Source of the DNA: Epiperipatus broadwayi
Lineage: Eukaryota > Onychophora > Udeonychophora > Euonychophora > Peripatidae
Reading direction: 5' to 3'
DNA: 64,000 nucleotides
Assembly (NCBI GenBank): GCA_028023455.1
Contig: JAQFVV010006309.1
Coordinates: forward strand, 1,816,511 to 1,880,510
Positions 12,475 through 24,337 of this stretch are shown in pieces. A program made the translations under genes and the position numbers. Under the pieces are notes generated by a model, which ran no database searches, was not told where the DNA came from, and worked only from the letters and a program-made list of their open reading frames with translations. Position 1 is the first letter of the stretch. The number at the start of each line of letters is the position of its first letter.

Positions 12475-13335
12475 ATGGCAGACGATCATCTGGCATTTTG
12501 ATTTTTAGATTTGCCTACTACAGAAGCAGATGCAGTGGCCTTTCTTCAACAGAAAAATATTCTCCTCACCCAGAAGAACTATGTTTGTGGTTGTTTAATG
12601 AAAAGTAAGGTGTAATGAACCCTGTCAAATGGAATATGAATCATGGAAATGTCGACGAAGGTGTTCCATTCATCATGGAATGTGGTTTGAGGGCTGGCGA
12701 ATGTCTTTTTTGAAAGCATTATGGCTAATTTATTACTGGAGCCAGGATGAGCTCACAATAAAGCGTATTGCAGCTGAATTACAAATATGTGAGAAAGGAG
12801 TAAGGCATGTGATGATAGCTGTTAGAGAACTGTGTCAAGAAAGCCTTGATTCTAGTTCATGTAACCAAATCAGTGGTCCCGGTATTACAGTGGAAGTCGA
12901 TGAGATGATGTGCTGTCAGTGGAAAAACAGCCAGGGCAGAATCCTTCCACAACAATGGATTTTTGGGGGTGTCTGTCATGAGACAGGCAATTGTTTTGTA
13001 GCATCTGTAGCCTCCCGATCTGCCAACATCTTTATGCAGTCCATCCATGAGAACATCATGCCTGGTTCCAGCATCTATTCTGATTGCTGGAAAGGATACA
13101 GAACTTGTGAATTGGAGGCTTCCGGATATCCCACTCGACAGTAAATCACAAATACAATTTTGTGGATCCTGACACTGGCATGCATACCCAGAACATTGAA
13201 TGTCTTTGGGGTTCTCTCAAGTGCTGACACAAGCAAACACGAGACACAAGAAGAGAAGATCTCGATAACTATATAGCCGAATTTCTGTGGAGACGTCTGA
13301 AAAAAAAAACCAAGGTGTGTTCTGTGTCATCTTAG
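12475..13335 (+). pseudogene. Merlin/ISXO2-like DDE transposase, frameshifted
   Basis: The enzyme would cut and paste Merlin ends. Three frame segments are readable. 12,475-12,614 starts MADDHLAF, has an early stop, and ends in a YVCGCLM half of a zinc ribbon. 12,629-13,130 holds WKCRRRCSIHHGMWFEG, the helical IYYWSQDELT block, VEVDEMM (first catalytic Asp), RILPQQWIFGGVCHETGNCF, and SDCWKGY (second Asp). A one-base shift at about 13,131 then leads to STVNHKYNFVDPDTGMHTQN followed by IECLWGSLK, where the third acidic residue (Glu) sits. A TGA at 13,225 and then DNYIAEFLWRRL complete it. This is the canonical order of the family (IS1595-like DDE domain). At least two frameshifts and two internal stops make it inactive. 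The catalytic triad residues themselves are still present. Confidence 0.92.
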
Positions 13336-13371
13336 ATGAAATGCATTTACTGCAGTAAAATTATCTTTTTT

Positions 13372-13765
13372 TGTTATTCCTTTTTTTTTTTTTTGGTCTT
13401 TTTGATTTGTTTGTTTTTAAAACACATAAAAAATATGTAAATACAACCGAAATTTATTCAAAATATATAAATTAATTTTTGATGTATTTGTTTATGAATA
13501 AAATATGTTAAATGAGCCCAACAAAAAAAATGTTGTTTCAAAAACCAAAAAAAAAAAAAAGAACTTTTTAAAAAAAAAGTTACTTTAAAAAAAAAGACTG
13601 GAATCAAATTTTTTTTTAACAACAACTTTTAAAAAAAAAAAGACTAATGTTTTAAAAAGCCTATTAAAAAAAAAATTCAAAAAATACATTTATTTATTTT
13701 TTTTTTTAAAAAAAAAACGGTCCCAAAAAAAAGTAAAAAAAAAATCCAAAAAAAAAAAAAAAAGA
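13372..13765. repeat. Dense A-tract/T-tract block
   Basis: Runs of 8-15 A or T occur every 15-30 bases, separated by short mixed linkers (for example caaaaacc, gttacttt, ggtccc). It lies in the 3' non-coding part of the Merlin element. It may be intrinsic curved DNA or accumulated slippage. Confidence 0.85.
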
Positions 13766-14129
13766 AAACATTACAAAACAATAAAATCAGCCCGGTAACA
13801 TTATATCTATTCATTTTTCACTAACAGCAGCGCCATTGAACGGTGTGGATCAATAGATGCTGTATTACCGAAAAATTATTAATGAAGAAAAATCCAGATG
13901 TGTTGAAATAACAGAATTTTATTCCTTTTTTATCCAACAGTATAAAATGCAATTAATCTTACACTTGAAGAAAAAGCATCATGTTTTATCATTAGTGGAA
14001 AAAAAATTGCAAAATAATTCTGATTTGATGTACATTTTAAATAATATATGGGAAAGATAAAATAATGAGTAAATATTTATTTTCTGATTGCTGTGATTTT
14101 CTCATGTTACTTTGCAGACAGCTGTTTGA

Positions 14130-14765
14130 TATATATGATTATAGGAGATTTGAACCCAGATTTTTAAGCTTCCTTAAGCTATCCAATCTATCACATACAA
14201 CCAATACACATGACCACACATATTTGAAGATAAATAATTTCCAGTATAAAATATTTGATGCTGAATCAGCACTGATCATTTGGTTCAGATTATCATATCC
14301 AACCCACATATATAATCAGTACTTGATTTATTCAAACTTTAATGAACAGGCTTCAATTTACTCCACTCTCCAACTCTTGAGCCATCCAAACCATTGAAAA
14401 TCTGATGATGAAATGACAAAATCCCTTGATGATACAAATATTTTATAGTCATGCCCATGATGACTTTAAATCATTCTGATCATTAAAGATTGAAGAATTG
14501 CTATCTTAATATAAATTGAGCATTGATTTTATATATATATGGAAGACAATGATCTGGATCAATTGATGATTGCTAGTTTAGCATAAAATACATATATTGA
14601 AAATTATTTATCTTTTTCAAATGTGAGTGGTCATGCCTATCAATGGTATCAGATAGATTGGATAGCTGAGGTGAGTTTGGAAGTCTGGGTTCAAATCCCC
14701 TATAATTTCATCTAAACTCCAGGGATATAAAGTATACCTATATTTAAATATTATATATATTGCAT
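14130..14765. repeat. Family P, copy C: complete palindrome with ~300-bp arms
   Basis: The left arm (about 14,138-14,370) is the reverse complement of a P unit: ggagatttgaaccc, caatacacatgaccacacat, gctgaatcagcactgatca, ttaatgaacaggcttcaat, ccatccaaaccattgaaaat. The right arm (about 14,480-14,765) is the direct unit: ttgctatcttaatataaatt, gatctggatcaattgatgat, gagtggtcatgcctatcaat, ggttcaaatcccctataat. GGTTCAAATCCCC matches a pol III B box well. ORFs at 14,065 and 14,617 fall on the two arms and are not genes. Confidence 0.8.
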
Positions 14766-16170
14766 TAATTTTTACAGCTATAATTTCCTCTTTATTGCTT
14801 TTATCATGCTCTTCCCTTTTGTTTTTGCCTTTCAACTTCCACATTTACATTATACAAGATAAATAATCAAAATAAGAGTCACAGATCACATGACCCTATT
14901 CTCTTAAGCTTGTAAGTTATAAACAATGAGGATTGCCAATTCCTCAACAAGCTTTGAGATAAATGCTTATCCAGAGAAAGCATTTAAAATATTCGTTTTT
15001 AACACATATGTTGCTTCCATTGAATGTTTTTTCTTTTTAAAGAGAGATACAATGGATTATGAAATGATTACCTTTTTAGCAACTTTTTCCTTCTAAGGGG
15101 CTAAGAAGGGTGCATGTCTTATTTTTTTGCAAAGCATACTGGGATATTGATCATACAACATTATATGTCATCATTCCATTTGTCCAAATATAGTAAAAAA
15201 TGTATTATAAAATACATTTTAATTATTTAGATAATCTGTATTAATTTGGAACCTTTACTTTTCAATTAAAAGTATCTAATTATTTTGCATGCAATAATTC
15301 GATGGCTACCTTAGTCACTTAAAAGTTTTTCAAAGTTTGATCTGAAATTTGAATGCCATGTCTTAGACATTGCAGATTACCTAATATTTTATCTATTTTA
15401 TCATGAAGCCTTTAGAATATGCTACATTTTCATTAGTATAAAAATATTTATATGTAGCTGTATATGTGCATAAAATAATGCAAGCAAGAGATTTTAATTG
15501 GTTTAAATTTACATTATAAAATATTCAAAGGTAGATTATGTAAGAAAAATTATATAAATGTTGAAATGCTTCTTGTTTTGTTACTGCCCAAAAATATCCC
15601 GGCATCTCAATTTCAGAATAACAAGTTAAATTTTAATGATTTTTTATACTAAAAGACATAGATTAATTCATTTGAAGATGAAGGGATTTAATAATGATTT
15701 AAAGGCACCAGAAAGAGTTCATTTTGAGCTTCACAATATTTTAAAAGACTAGTTGGTATGTTATTCAGTTTACTGCTTGTAATGATATTGATTATATTGT
15801 TAGGGCTCATCTATAATAGATAAGTACTTAATGTAGTTATAATAGCTATGCTCATTTATGAGTGATTTCTATAGATGGTAGGGGTAGCAATAATCTGAAT
15901 AAAAGGGTAAACTCAGCTACTATAAGTTAATAACTGCAACCATTCAAAAAGAGTGACAAGATACTAAATCAATTTTTGTTGAGATAAAGTAATAGAAAAT
16001 ATGAAATTGCACAGGTAAATGAGACTCTCATATCATGCTTAAAATATTTTGACAGAAATTGTTCAAGGCTTGCAATTTGGGCTGCCATCTAAAAATCCAA
16101 TTGCCAAGAAACACTGTAAAAATAGGAACTCCTAAATATATAGTTTCTGTCCAAAAACAGATTACTTATA
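14766..16170. other. AT-rich, no feature recognised
   Basis: Nothing supported. Confidence 0.5.
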
Positions 16171-17723
16171 CAGGGCCTGGCCAATCAATTTTGACTCTTG
16201 ATGCAAACCTTAAAAAGTGTGTATTTAGTTATTGAAAAGGCTTTTTAAAGTAGTTCACAGAACAAAGCAATAAATGGAATAGGAAATAAATATTATATAA
16301 AATATTTATTAATATATATATATATTCAATATAACGCCCCACTTTAAGGTCTATTTCTATTTGCTACCTTAGGCAGATATCTCATCGCCTCACTTATGGG
16401 ATCTGTTGAGTAACTATGTATTAGAGGATCAAGACCAGATAATTATTATAGTATATCTATTTAAGAGTTTATATTAGAAACCTTAATGAAGGTTTACATC
16501 CTTAAGTCACCAATATAAAAGTACAAGTAAATTAAATAAATAATTGAATATAGCTAATATTTGTAGCTGTGTTTAAGAATCCTGAGGTGGGCACTAATAT
16601 AGAAAACCTGTAACCTATCATAAAATAGCATCTCTTCAGGGGGAAGGTTTATCCAATAGTGTCTCATCAGATAACACAGAGAAATAAGGTAGTACTTATC
16701 AGATCTAATCACTGGATGGTGAGGGTTTGAGCAGTTTTCCATTCTTGCTCTACTATTTAGCTAACAATAAAGCTAAATACTCATTAACCAATCAATATTG
16801 GCTAGTTTTCTGAAAGAAAATCTTGAATAGAAAAAATTCTCAGATTCTCTGGCCCACATTTGAATTGAAGTTATAGATGGAACAGGTCTAAGATCTAACA
16901 TTGCTCCGAAAGAGACTTCTATATAGTTCTTTAAACTGAGATAAGGTTATGAACTGCAGAAATCATAAATAAAAATTAAAAGATTTTTATTTTTTCTCAT
17001 CTCAGTATTGTAAAAAAAATTAATCAATAACAAGTAAAAAATGTCTGTATTTATTATTAAATTTATGGTTGCAAGAATTTCTTAAATAAAACTGAGAAAA
17101 AAATATTTTGCAATAAAAAATAGTTTTTACTAAAACTATCAATTATTCAAAGAAAACCCCCACACACATTGATAACAAATACAATGTATGTAAAATGCAA
17201 ATCCATAACAAATATCTACATTTAATGTTGAATTTACAGCTGTAATTATATATTAATATTACTTTATTTTTTTGATATTTGTGTATTTAATACATGTTTT
17301 TTATAGCAATATATATATATTTTATATTTTATTTAGTATTCAATTTTAATAAAGAATTCAAGAATAAATATGAACAGCTAGGATTGGCAAAATGTGGTAA
17401 CATGGTAAGCAAGGCATGGGGGTGCCAATACAAGAGAAGCATGAAAACAGTACAGAATTAAGAACAGATTTTTGTTGTAGTTATTATTAATTAATATGGT
17501 GTGGGTCATTATTTTTACAAAATAAGGAAATATAAGCATATTAAATAAACAATCACTTTTAGAAATACAATGTGTCAATTATAATTTCATATTATTTGTT
17601 CTACTCTTATAATATTCTCAGTCATGTCTTCTTACATAGGGTTTTATACAATCTGTATTTCACATACATTACTATGTGATTTAAAAATTGAACAGTTCAT
17701 TTTGCTATTACTATCCATGCCTT

Positions 17724-17754
<31 letters not shown>

Positions 17755-17929
17755 ATTGATGGTTATTTAGTATCTCTAAAATTATAAATATAACTTCAAA
17801 ATTTTTATTGGTTTATTATAAAAATAATATTTTAAATTTACAATATCAAGCAAAAATTAAAAAAAAAAAGCCAAGATGCCTCCTTCTTTTTATAGTGTTT
17901 GGAATACTTATAACAATTTTAGAAAATTT
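16171..17929. other. Possible 5' part of a hAT element; otherwise featureless
   Basis: CAGGGCCTGGCC at 16,171 resembles the 5' end of hAT elements (CAGGGCCGGCC-type). A block at 16,336-16,410 (cgccccact, taccttaggcagatatctca, tgggatctgttg) also has hAT-end character. Distance to the transposase C-terminus at 19.4-19.6 kb fits a full element of 3.5-3.6 kb, but no matching TSD was found. A (TA)n(TG)n tract lies at 17,727-17,754. Confidence 0.35.
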
Positions 17930-19260
17930 GCAGTTTTCTGTTTAGTTTTAAAAACAGCACAGATAACTTTTAAAAAAGTGGGGCAATACATTAATAAAAT
18001 ATGTGGATAAATTAGTTAAAGTAGGAACTATAGGGCAATATTTATAATAGAGTACTCATAATGGTAAACTATTTACAGTAGTGACAAACTTAATGCAATA
18101 ATTAAATGTGAATGTGTGTCAATATTTAAATATATAAATATTTTAAAATATTAATGTAAAGTTATTTTAAATTTGAAATAAAATCTCAATTATTGTAAAA
18201 ATTGGTAAATAAAATAAAAATCATTTATTTTAATATCCATAATATAAATATTTGCTCTAATAATGTGATTTGTATATTTAATTTTTATTAAAGTATAATA
18301 TTTTATTTAAATATGTTTTAAAGTGTTATATGATTACCTCTCAACTATCTTAATGAATAAACAAAACATCTGAAAAATATTCATCACAGTAAAATGCATG
18401 AAAAAAAAATTAAAGATGTTTTTGAAATGGAAAATTATAAGGTATTTTGCCAATGCTAATATGCCTAAAGTTGATGCTGCTTTAGTTTAAAGCAAATATT
18501 AAAAAAAAAAAGTTTTAAAAATTACTAAAATTACTCTTTGTAAACAATTTTTTTTAGAAATGCTAGTGATTTTCATTTCTCATGAAATTACTAATTATCC
18601 ACTCTACAATCTATACAAATGAAGTAAAACAACTTTTGTGATTTTCTTGAAGTTTATCACATAAATGAATTGATTCAAAAGATAAAATTTTGTCATCATT
18701 TATTATTCTACTAGACATAATTCTTCTCCATTCTCTGTGATTTTATAAAGGTTTTCAATCATTTAAAAAAAAATTCTAAAAGATTTCATCAAGATAAAAA
18801 TAATTGGAACATAAGTAAATTTTAGATTATAAAGAATATTTGTTTTATTATTATTATATATAGTTACTTTTTTGAAATAATTTTCTCACAAAATAAAAGC
18901 TCAAGTATACAAAAGTGGTTCTATAGGTAATGTAATTTAAATTATAGATATTTTTATAATTTTAATATCATGACTTAGTACATGTGTAATGTGTTTTGAT
19001 GAGAGATGGTTAATTAATATTACCTAATTATTATTTATCCATAATTTAAATATAATTGTTTACATTTCATGTTCTATCAATTTCTAAAATTGTTTATGCT
19101 GTTACTAATAGAGGCCACAAGATATCTAAAAATGAAATGTAAATGATTATATAGTTTAAAATATTTTATAAGTATGTTAAACAGTATGAATATTTATATA
19201 ATTAATTACTTTTGTGGCAATAAGATTGATAAATAAATAATATTATTGTTTAGTAGAGAA
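17930..19260 (+). repeat. Ancient repeat, partner of 47,265-48,750 (body of hAT relic)
   Basis: Co-linear similarity to 47,265-48,750. Examples are aacttttaaaa.ag..gcaatac, aaaat.atttattttaatat, ttcaaaagataaaatt.tgtc, cttctccat...tgattttat and gagaaagcttct. It lies directly upstream of the hAT C-terminal coding segment, so the pair is probably two copies of one hAT family. Confidence 0.55.
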
Positions 19261-19379
19261 AGCTTCTAGCAATATATGTCAAAATTGTCTATTGAAAAAT
19301 GTTAACTTAGATGAGCATCTTATGCAGTAAAAATTTATTTTGAAATGAATTACTTCGATTCAAAAATGAATTTGATGTT

Positions 19380-19624
19380 CTAATTTATATTTATGAAAAT
19401 GGTTTGACCATCTCATACCCAAATTTGACTTTATCATTAAGAATATTACTTCTTACATGTGTAGCTAGTGGAAAAGGATCATTTTCAAAATTAAAAATTA
19501 TAAAAAGATTGGCTGATAAAATTGTCAATGATAGCTATAAGGAATGACATATACAATATTTATAACTGTTGATGATGCTGTATCTAAATTTAGTTCTGCA
19601 AAAGCTCAGAAAGTAAATTTATAA
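19380..19624 (+). pseudogene. hAT transposase C-terminal dimerisation segment, decayed
   Basis: Translation from 19,380 gives LIYIYENGLTISYPNLTLSL then RILLLTCVASGKGSFSKLK, then IIKRLADKIVNDSYKE and a stop. A shifted frame finishes with VDDAVSKFSSAKAQKVNL and TAA. This is the hAT dimerisation domain signature (YPNLxxxLRILL..PV.VASxERSFSKLKLIKxxLR...IxxFAxxKARK). ERSF has become KGSF, and the stop plus frame change show it is dead. The catalytic DDE region is not recognisable upstream. The fragment cannot function but places the 16-20 kb region in the hAT superfamily. Confidence 0.8.
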
Positions 19625-19823
19625 TTATATAATAATACTTTTTTTTATTGATATTTTGAATAAAACATTAAAATGTATATAAAATTACATAAAATTTTTA
19701 TTTTATTGAGGGGGGATCAATTATTGTTTTGCATAAGGGTGCTGACAACCCTTCATCCAGTCCTATGAACAGCATAAATTCAACAAAAAATGTGGACATT
19801 TTATTTCTGCTTATTGTAATGTA

Positions 19824-21272
19824 AACATGTTGCTGTCTACAGTTATTTTATAGTGTATAAATAAATAAAGAAGGAAAATAATTAATGGTCATCTGTTTAA
19901 TAAAATTTTTTTTTGCATTGAATGAATCTGGAATAAATGAACTATTTATTTACTAAATTTAAAAAATGAAATATTTTGTTTAAATTATTATTGAATGATA
20001 ACAATGTCCTATACTAATTAAAAGAAAGAGAATCATATGATCACAAGTTAGTGTTTTAAAAAAAAACTGCATTTTTGTCATAGCTACAGAAACAATTTTA
20101 GCAAAAAGACACATACTTTTTTTTGCTCAAAAATTTGTGTTTATTTTACCTTACTTTTGTAAATATATTCAGGACATATAGTAAAGAAATATACACTGAA
20201 TAAGACAACTTATAGAGAGAGGGGGCATGAGCTTTCCTTCACTTGGTATTTTTATGATTAAAATGAAATGGATATCACAAATGCTATACTGCCATAGAGC
20301 TAAGATAATTGAATTCATCATAAATTGTAATATCAAGTGGAATAATAATTGGAAATAATGTTATGATTCAAACTGTTTATGTATCCCTATGTTATGTTTT
20401 GCTAGCAAGAAGATACCAAAGGAAATATCATCGAATGATGGAATATCAGTTGGAGTCATATGCATACAAAATTGTGGTATCAAACATGAATAAAATCTTT
20501 TCAATTAACAGTAAGATAAGTTTTAAAAAATGATTTAAAAAAGCATAATGTTAATTTTAATGATAAACATTTATTACAGTTTTTTTAATTAATAATTTTC
20601 ATTATTATAACTTACTTGGCATTCATTATTATTTAAACAATAATAGAAATATATATATATATTTTAAAAAAGTAGCAATATTAAAACAATTATTACTTTG
20701 TTTAGAGAGTTTATTTTTAATTCCTTTATGACTATATATTTTATAATTTAAGATAAATTATATAAAAAAGATAGAATATTACATTTCAATTAGTAAATTG
20801 GAATTATAATATTTATTTTACCCATCTCAATGAGTTAATGCTTATTTCAGTAAATTTATATTATTATTAACCTAAGTCCTTTGATTTGCCTATTGCATCA
20901 ATTATTATAAAATTACTTTATTATACAATTTATTTTACAATCAAGATAATTCATTATACATTCCATACTATATTTTATCATTAAATAAGTCATCAGTTAT
21001 AGAATTCTATCTTTTTTGTTAAGCAAGATACTCATTCTTTGGACCATTGGCATCTTACAAGTTTATGAATTCATTGTAAATATAAATTGAAACTGCTACA
21101 GAGCCATTTTCAAACACATTTTTATGTTTAATTATATATTTTTGTTGCCTAGGTACAACATTTATGTAGTACATTCAGATTGTCCAAATATTTAGTGTAT
21201 AAGTGAAAAAAATCATTTGGTTCATGATTTTATTTATTATATGTTGTTGCCCAAATCTATGAAGTTCTTTCA
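19824..21272 (+). repeat. Duplicated segment, copy 1 (unoccupied allele of the Merlin site)
   Basis: About 1.45 kb matching 23,641-26,112 in order and orientation. Matches include agagagggggcatgag, ttttatgattaaaatgaaat, gataccaaaggaaatat, ctttgatttgcctattgcat, gtccaaatatttagtgtata and tgcccaaatctatga. Copy 2 carries an additional 943-bp element. Here the corresponding point reads aataaaatcttttcaatt, without an insert. No coding signature. The small ORF at 21,343 lies beyond it and is unrecognised. Confidence 0.9.
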
Positions 21273-23640
21273 GCCCAGCTAGCCATACTCAGTAATAATA
21301 TTTTTGCTATATTCATAATTACCAAAATCTGTAGCATATTCAGTGAATGACACTTATTTTAGCTTTACATTTTGGCAGTCTTTATTAGTTTTCCTTTACA
21401 TTTGGCTCACCCAACAAGAACATATTGTTATTCATAAAACAACATTGCCTTTTCAGCATTGTTCACATGTTTTAGAATATAATTTCCTTCATATTTTAGT
21501 GCCCAATGTAGTGCCAAAATATTTATCCATAACCCTTGAGAGATTTAAAGTTGTATAATAATAGATAGATAGAATTAAAATATTTAATTAATAATCATAA
21601 TTAATATCAGCTATTGTTGTGTATAATAGTATTAGATTAAAGAGATTATTTTCAATTTGTAGTTGTGCTTTGTCGAGAATTTGAATTTCAGAATGGGTGG
21701 TCAAATTGTTTTCTGAAAAATAGAGGTGTAAGAATATAGGAGTTGAGAAATAGCCAGGTTGTAAAATGCTTTATAAATAAAATGTTTTATACATATGCCA
21801 AAAAAAAGCATGTAAAAGGCAAAGTACCAGATGATGTCTGAACTTTCCATATAATAATAAAAATAAGAATTTATGTTTGTGACTTCAAAGCAATAGCTAT
21901 ATTCTACATGTTAGTAAAATCTCAAATGAATATGGGCTCATTACCACTAAATATTATTAAGTTCTCCACATGAAGCAACTATAAAGTGAATAATGAAAAG
22001 TATTTGAAGCTAACTTTTTTTTATTGAAACTATTGTACCTTAGTTATTTTGTAAAATAGATGTAAAGCTCAGTTACTCACTGTTTAGATTTGTTGGCAAG
22101 CATATAAGATAAAGTCTTGGATCAAAGTCATAAAATTTATGCTATATTACACACAATGTGAGTTGAATTAAAATAAATAAACAAATAAATACATTTATAC
22201 ACATTAGTTTGAGATAATAATATTGGGGATAGGTACATCAATCACTATTGAAAGGTGATGTTATTGTAATATTTTATATTAAAAGGGTATATTATATGCA
22301 TTGAAAAGTGTGATAGGATTTAATCATTTGCACCTCAGCATATAAATATAGTAAAAAGTTGTTCATTTCATTTGGTCTGAATATTGAATTGAGGGAAAGG
22401 AGAGTCCTTTCCTTTCTAAAATAAAGTAATAAATACAAATCTAAAATAAATTTGGTAAATGGAAATAATATTGGAACAAAAGTTAATGAAGTTCTGTCAC
22501 ATCAAAAACTGATCAGAATTATAAGGCAATGTTGTAGATCTTAATAATAACAATGAAAAAAAAGCCAAGAAGATTAAACAAGATTTGAACAAAATTGAAA
22601 CAAAACTAAAAACAAACAACTAAATAAGAATTAAACAAGCTAGGAAATTAACGATAAAAAGTGTCAATAGAGTTAGAGATTAGTTAAAAAAGAGTTAAAA
22701 TGCATAAGAGTTAGTTTGTGAGATAAAAAGGACAGAGCAAATAGATAGCTTAAGTTAAGTTTAATAAAGTAGAGAGTAAAATGAAACCTCAAAAAAAAAT
22801 AAATCAATAGTTAGGATAGTATAAAGGCAAATTACTCAAGAGATGAAAAAAACAAAAGTATAGATTGGAATCCAGATAAAGGTGAAGTCCTAGAAACTAG
22901 GTTAAATAATACAACAAATTAATGATATAGTTTGAGAAGATAAAAGATAGATAGAAATTAAGAGGTCCAAAATTTAGAAACTCAAGTAGCAGAATCATTT
23001 ATATTATATTAATTAAGATGTGATACCATCCAAAGTAATTGATCAGGTGTCTTTAAAATGTAAATCCACCACAAGCCTAAATAGTGGTGATAGATGTAAG
23101 ATTTTGTCATTAAAGGTTAAACGTTTAAAATCTAAATGATTTTATCATCATGAAGTACACAGTCATGATTGTAGGTACATTGACTGAGGACACAAGAATT
23201 AGTCTCAATTAAGGCCAGTAATATGTGATAGATTTGTGAGATTAGTGATTTAAAAGATACATTTATTCCAAGATCAATTGTTATGGATATAACAGAAATA
23301 ACAATTTATGTGCTATATTTTGTCTTATCAGGTATAAAAACCATATTAGTAAAAGGATTGATTTTTTGTAAATTTGAATATAATCTATAGTATATTTTAA
23401 ATATCCAGGTAGATAAAATGTAAGGGTCAATGAGTATAATTGTTGCAGAATATTTATCATGTTAATTGCAAACTGTTAAAAAATACAAGGCACACAATTG
23501 TACATAAACATTCATTTCATTCTTGTGGTGGTTTAGTTTTAATTAACCATGAGTTATTCATAGAATGTTCAGTTGATAATGATGATCTTATGTTAATTGT
23601 TTAGAATTGTTTTCTTCTTTTTTATTAAAGGGGAAATATA
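21273..23640. other. AT-rich; A-rich Lys-codon stretch at 22,540-23,000
   Basis: Mostly featureless. Between 22,540 and 23,000 the plus strand is A-rich and reads as interrupted Lys/Glu/Asn/Ile-rich coiled-coil-like peptide pieces (for example KSIDWNPDKGEVLETRL at about 22,855). This could be a dead LINE ORF1 or chance; no domain can be named. Confidence 0.3.
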
Positions 23641-24337
23641 TCATGTACAGCTGTTTCTACCCACCATTTCCTTGTGTATAAATAACTAAATAAAGAAAAC
23701 AATTATAGGTCATCTATTTAATAAAAAATACTACTATTTATTGTTCAGAATGAATTTGAAATAAGTGAATTATTTATTAAATTTAAAAAATGAAATATTT
23801 TGTTTAAATTATTATTGTGCAAATGATAACAATGTCTTATTAGAATTATAAGAAAGAGAGTCATATGGGCATAAGCCAGTGTTTAAAAAAGGAAAAGACT
23901 GTATTTTGTGTTGCCATAGCTACAGACACAATTTCAGAAAGAATGTAGACTTTCTTTTGCTTAAAAATTTGTTTATTTTACCTTACTTTTACAAATATAC
24001 TCAGGACATATAGCAAAGAAATATGCACTGTGAGTAAGACAATTTAGAGAGAGGGGGCATGAGTTCCCCATTTATATGGTATTTTTATGATTAAAATGAA
24101 ATGGATGTCACAAATGCTATTCTGACTGACATAAAGCTATAATAATTAAATTCATCTTAGATTATAATATCAATAGAAATAATAACTGGAATTCATGTAA
24201 TGATCCAAATTGCTTATGGATCCCTATGTTTGTGTTTTTGCTAGAAAAAAGATACCAAAGGAAATATAAAATAATGGAATATCAGCTGAAGTTATATATG
24301 TGCAAAACTGTTGCAACAGTTGCTAATAACAATCTTC

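Larger units (their letters stand above)
12008..13869 (+). mobile_element. Merlin-superfamily DNA transposon, full length, inactive
   Basis: TIRs are seen directly. The left end is ggtaatatagcatctattga; the right end read on the minus strand is ggtaatacagcatctattga. They agree for 27 bases with one difference. A perfect 8-bp target duplication GAAAAATT flanks it (12,000-12,007 and 13,870-13,877), the size expected for Merlin. It encodes a broken ISXO2-like transposase (12,475-13,335), then an A/T-tract-rich 3' region. Subterminal sequence (CCTGATGG, AAAGCACA.AAATATG) is shared with the shorter element at 24,338, which it could once have mobilised. Confidence 0.93.
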
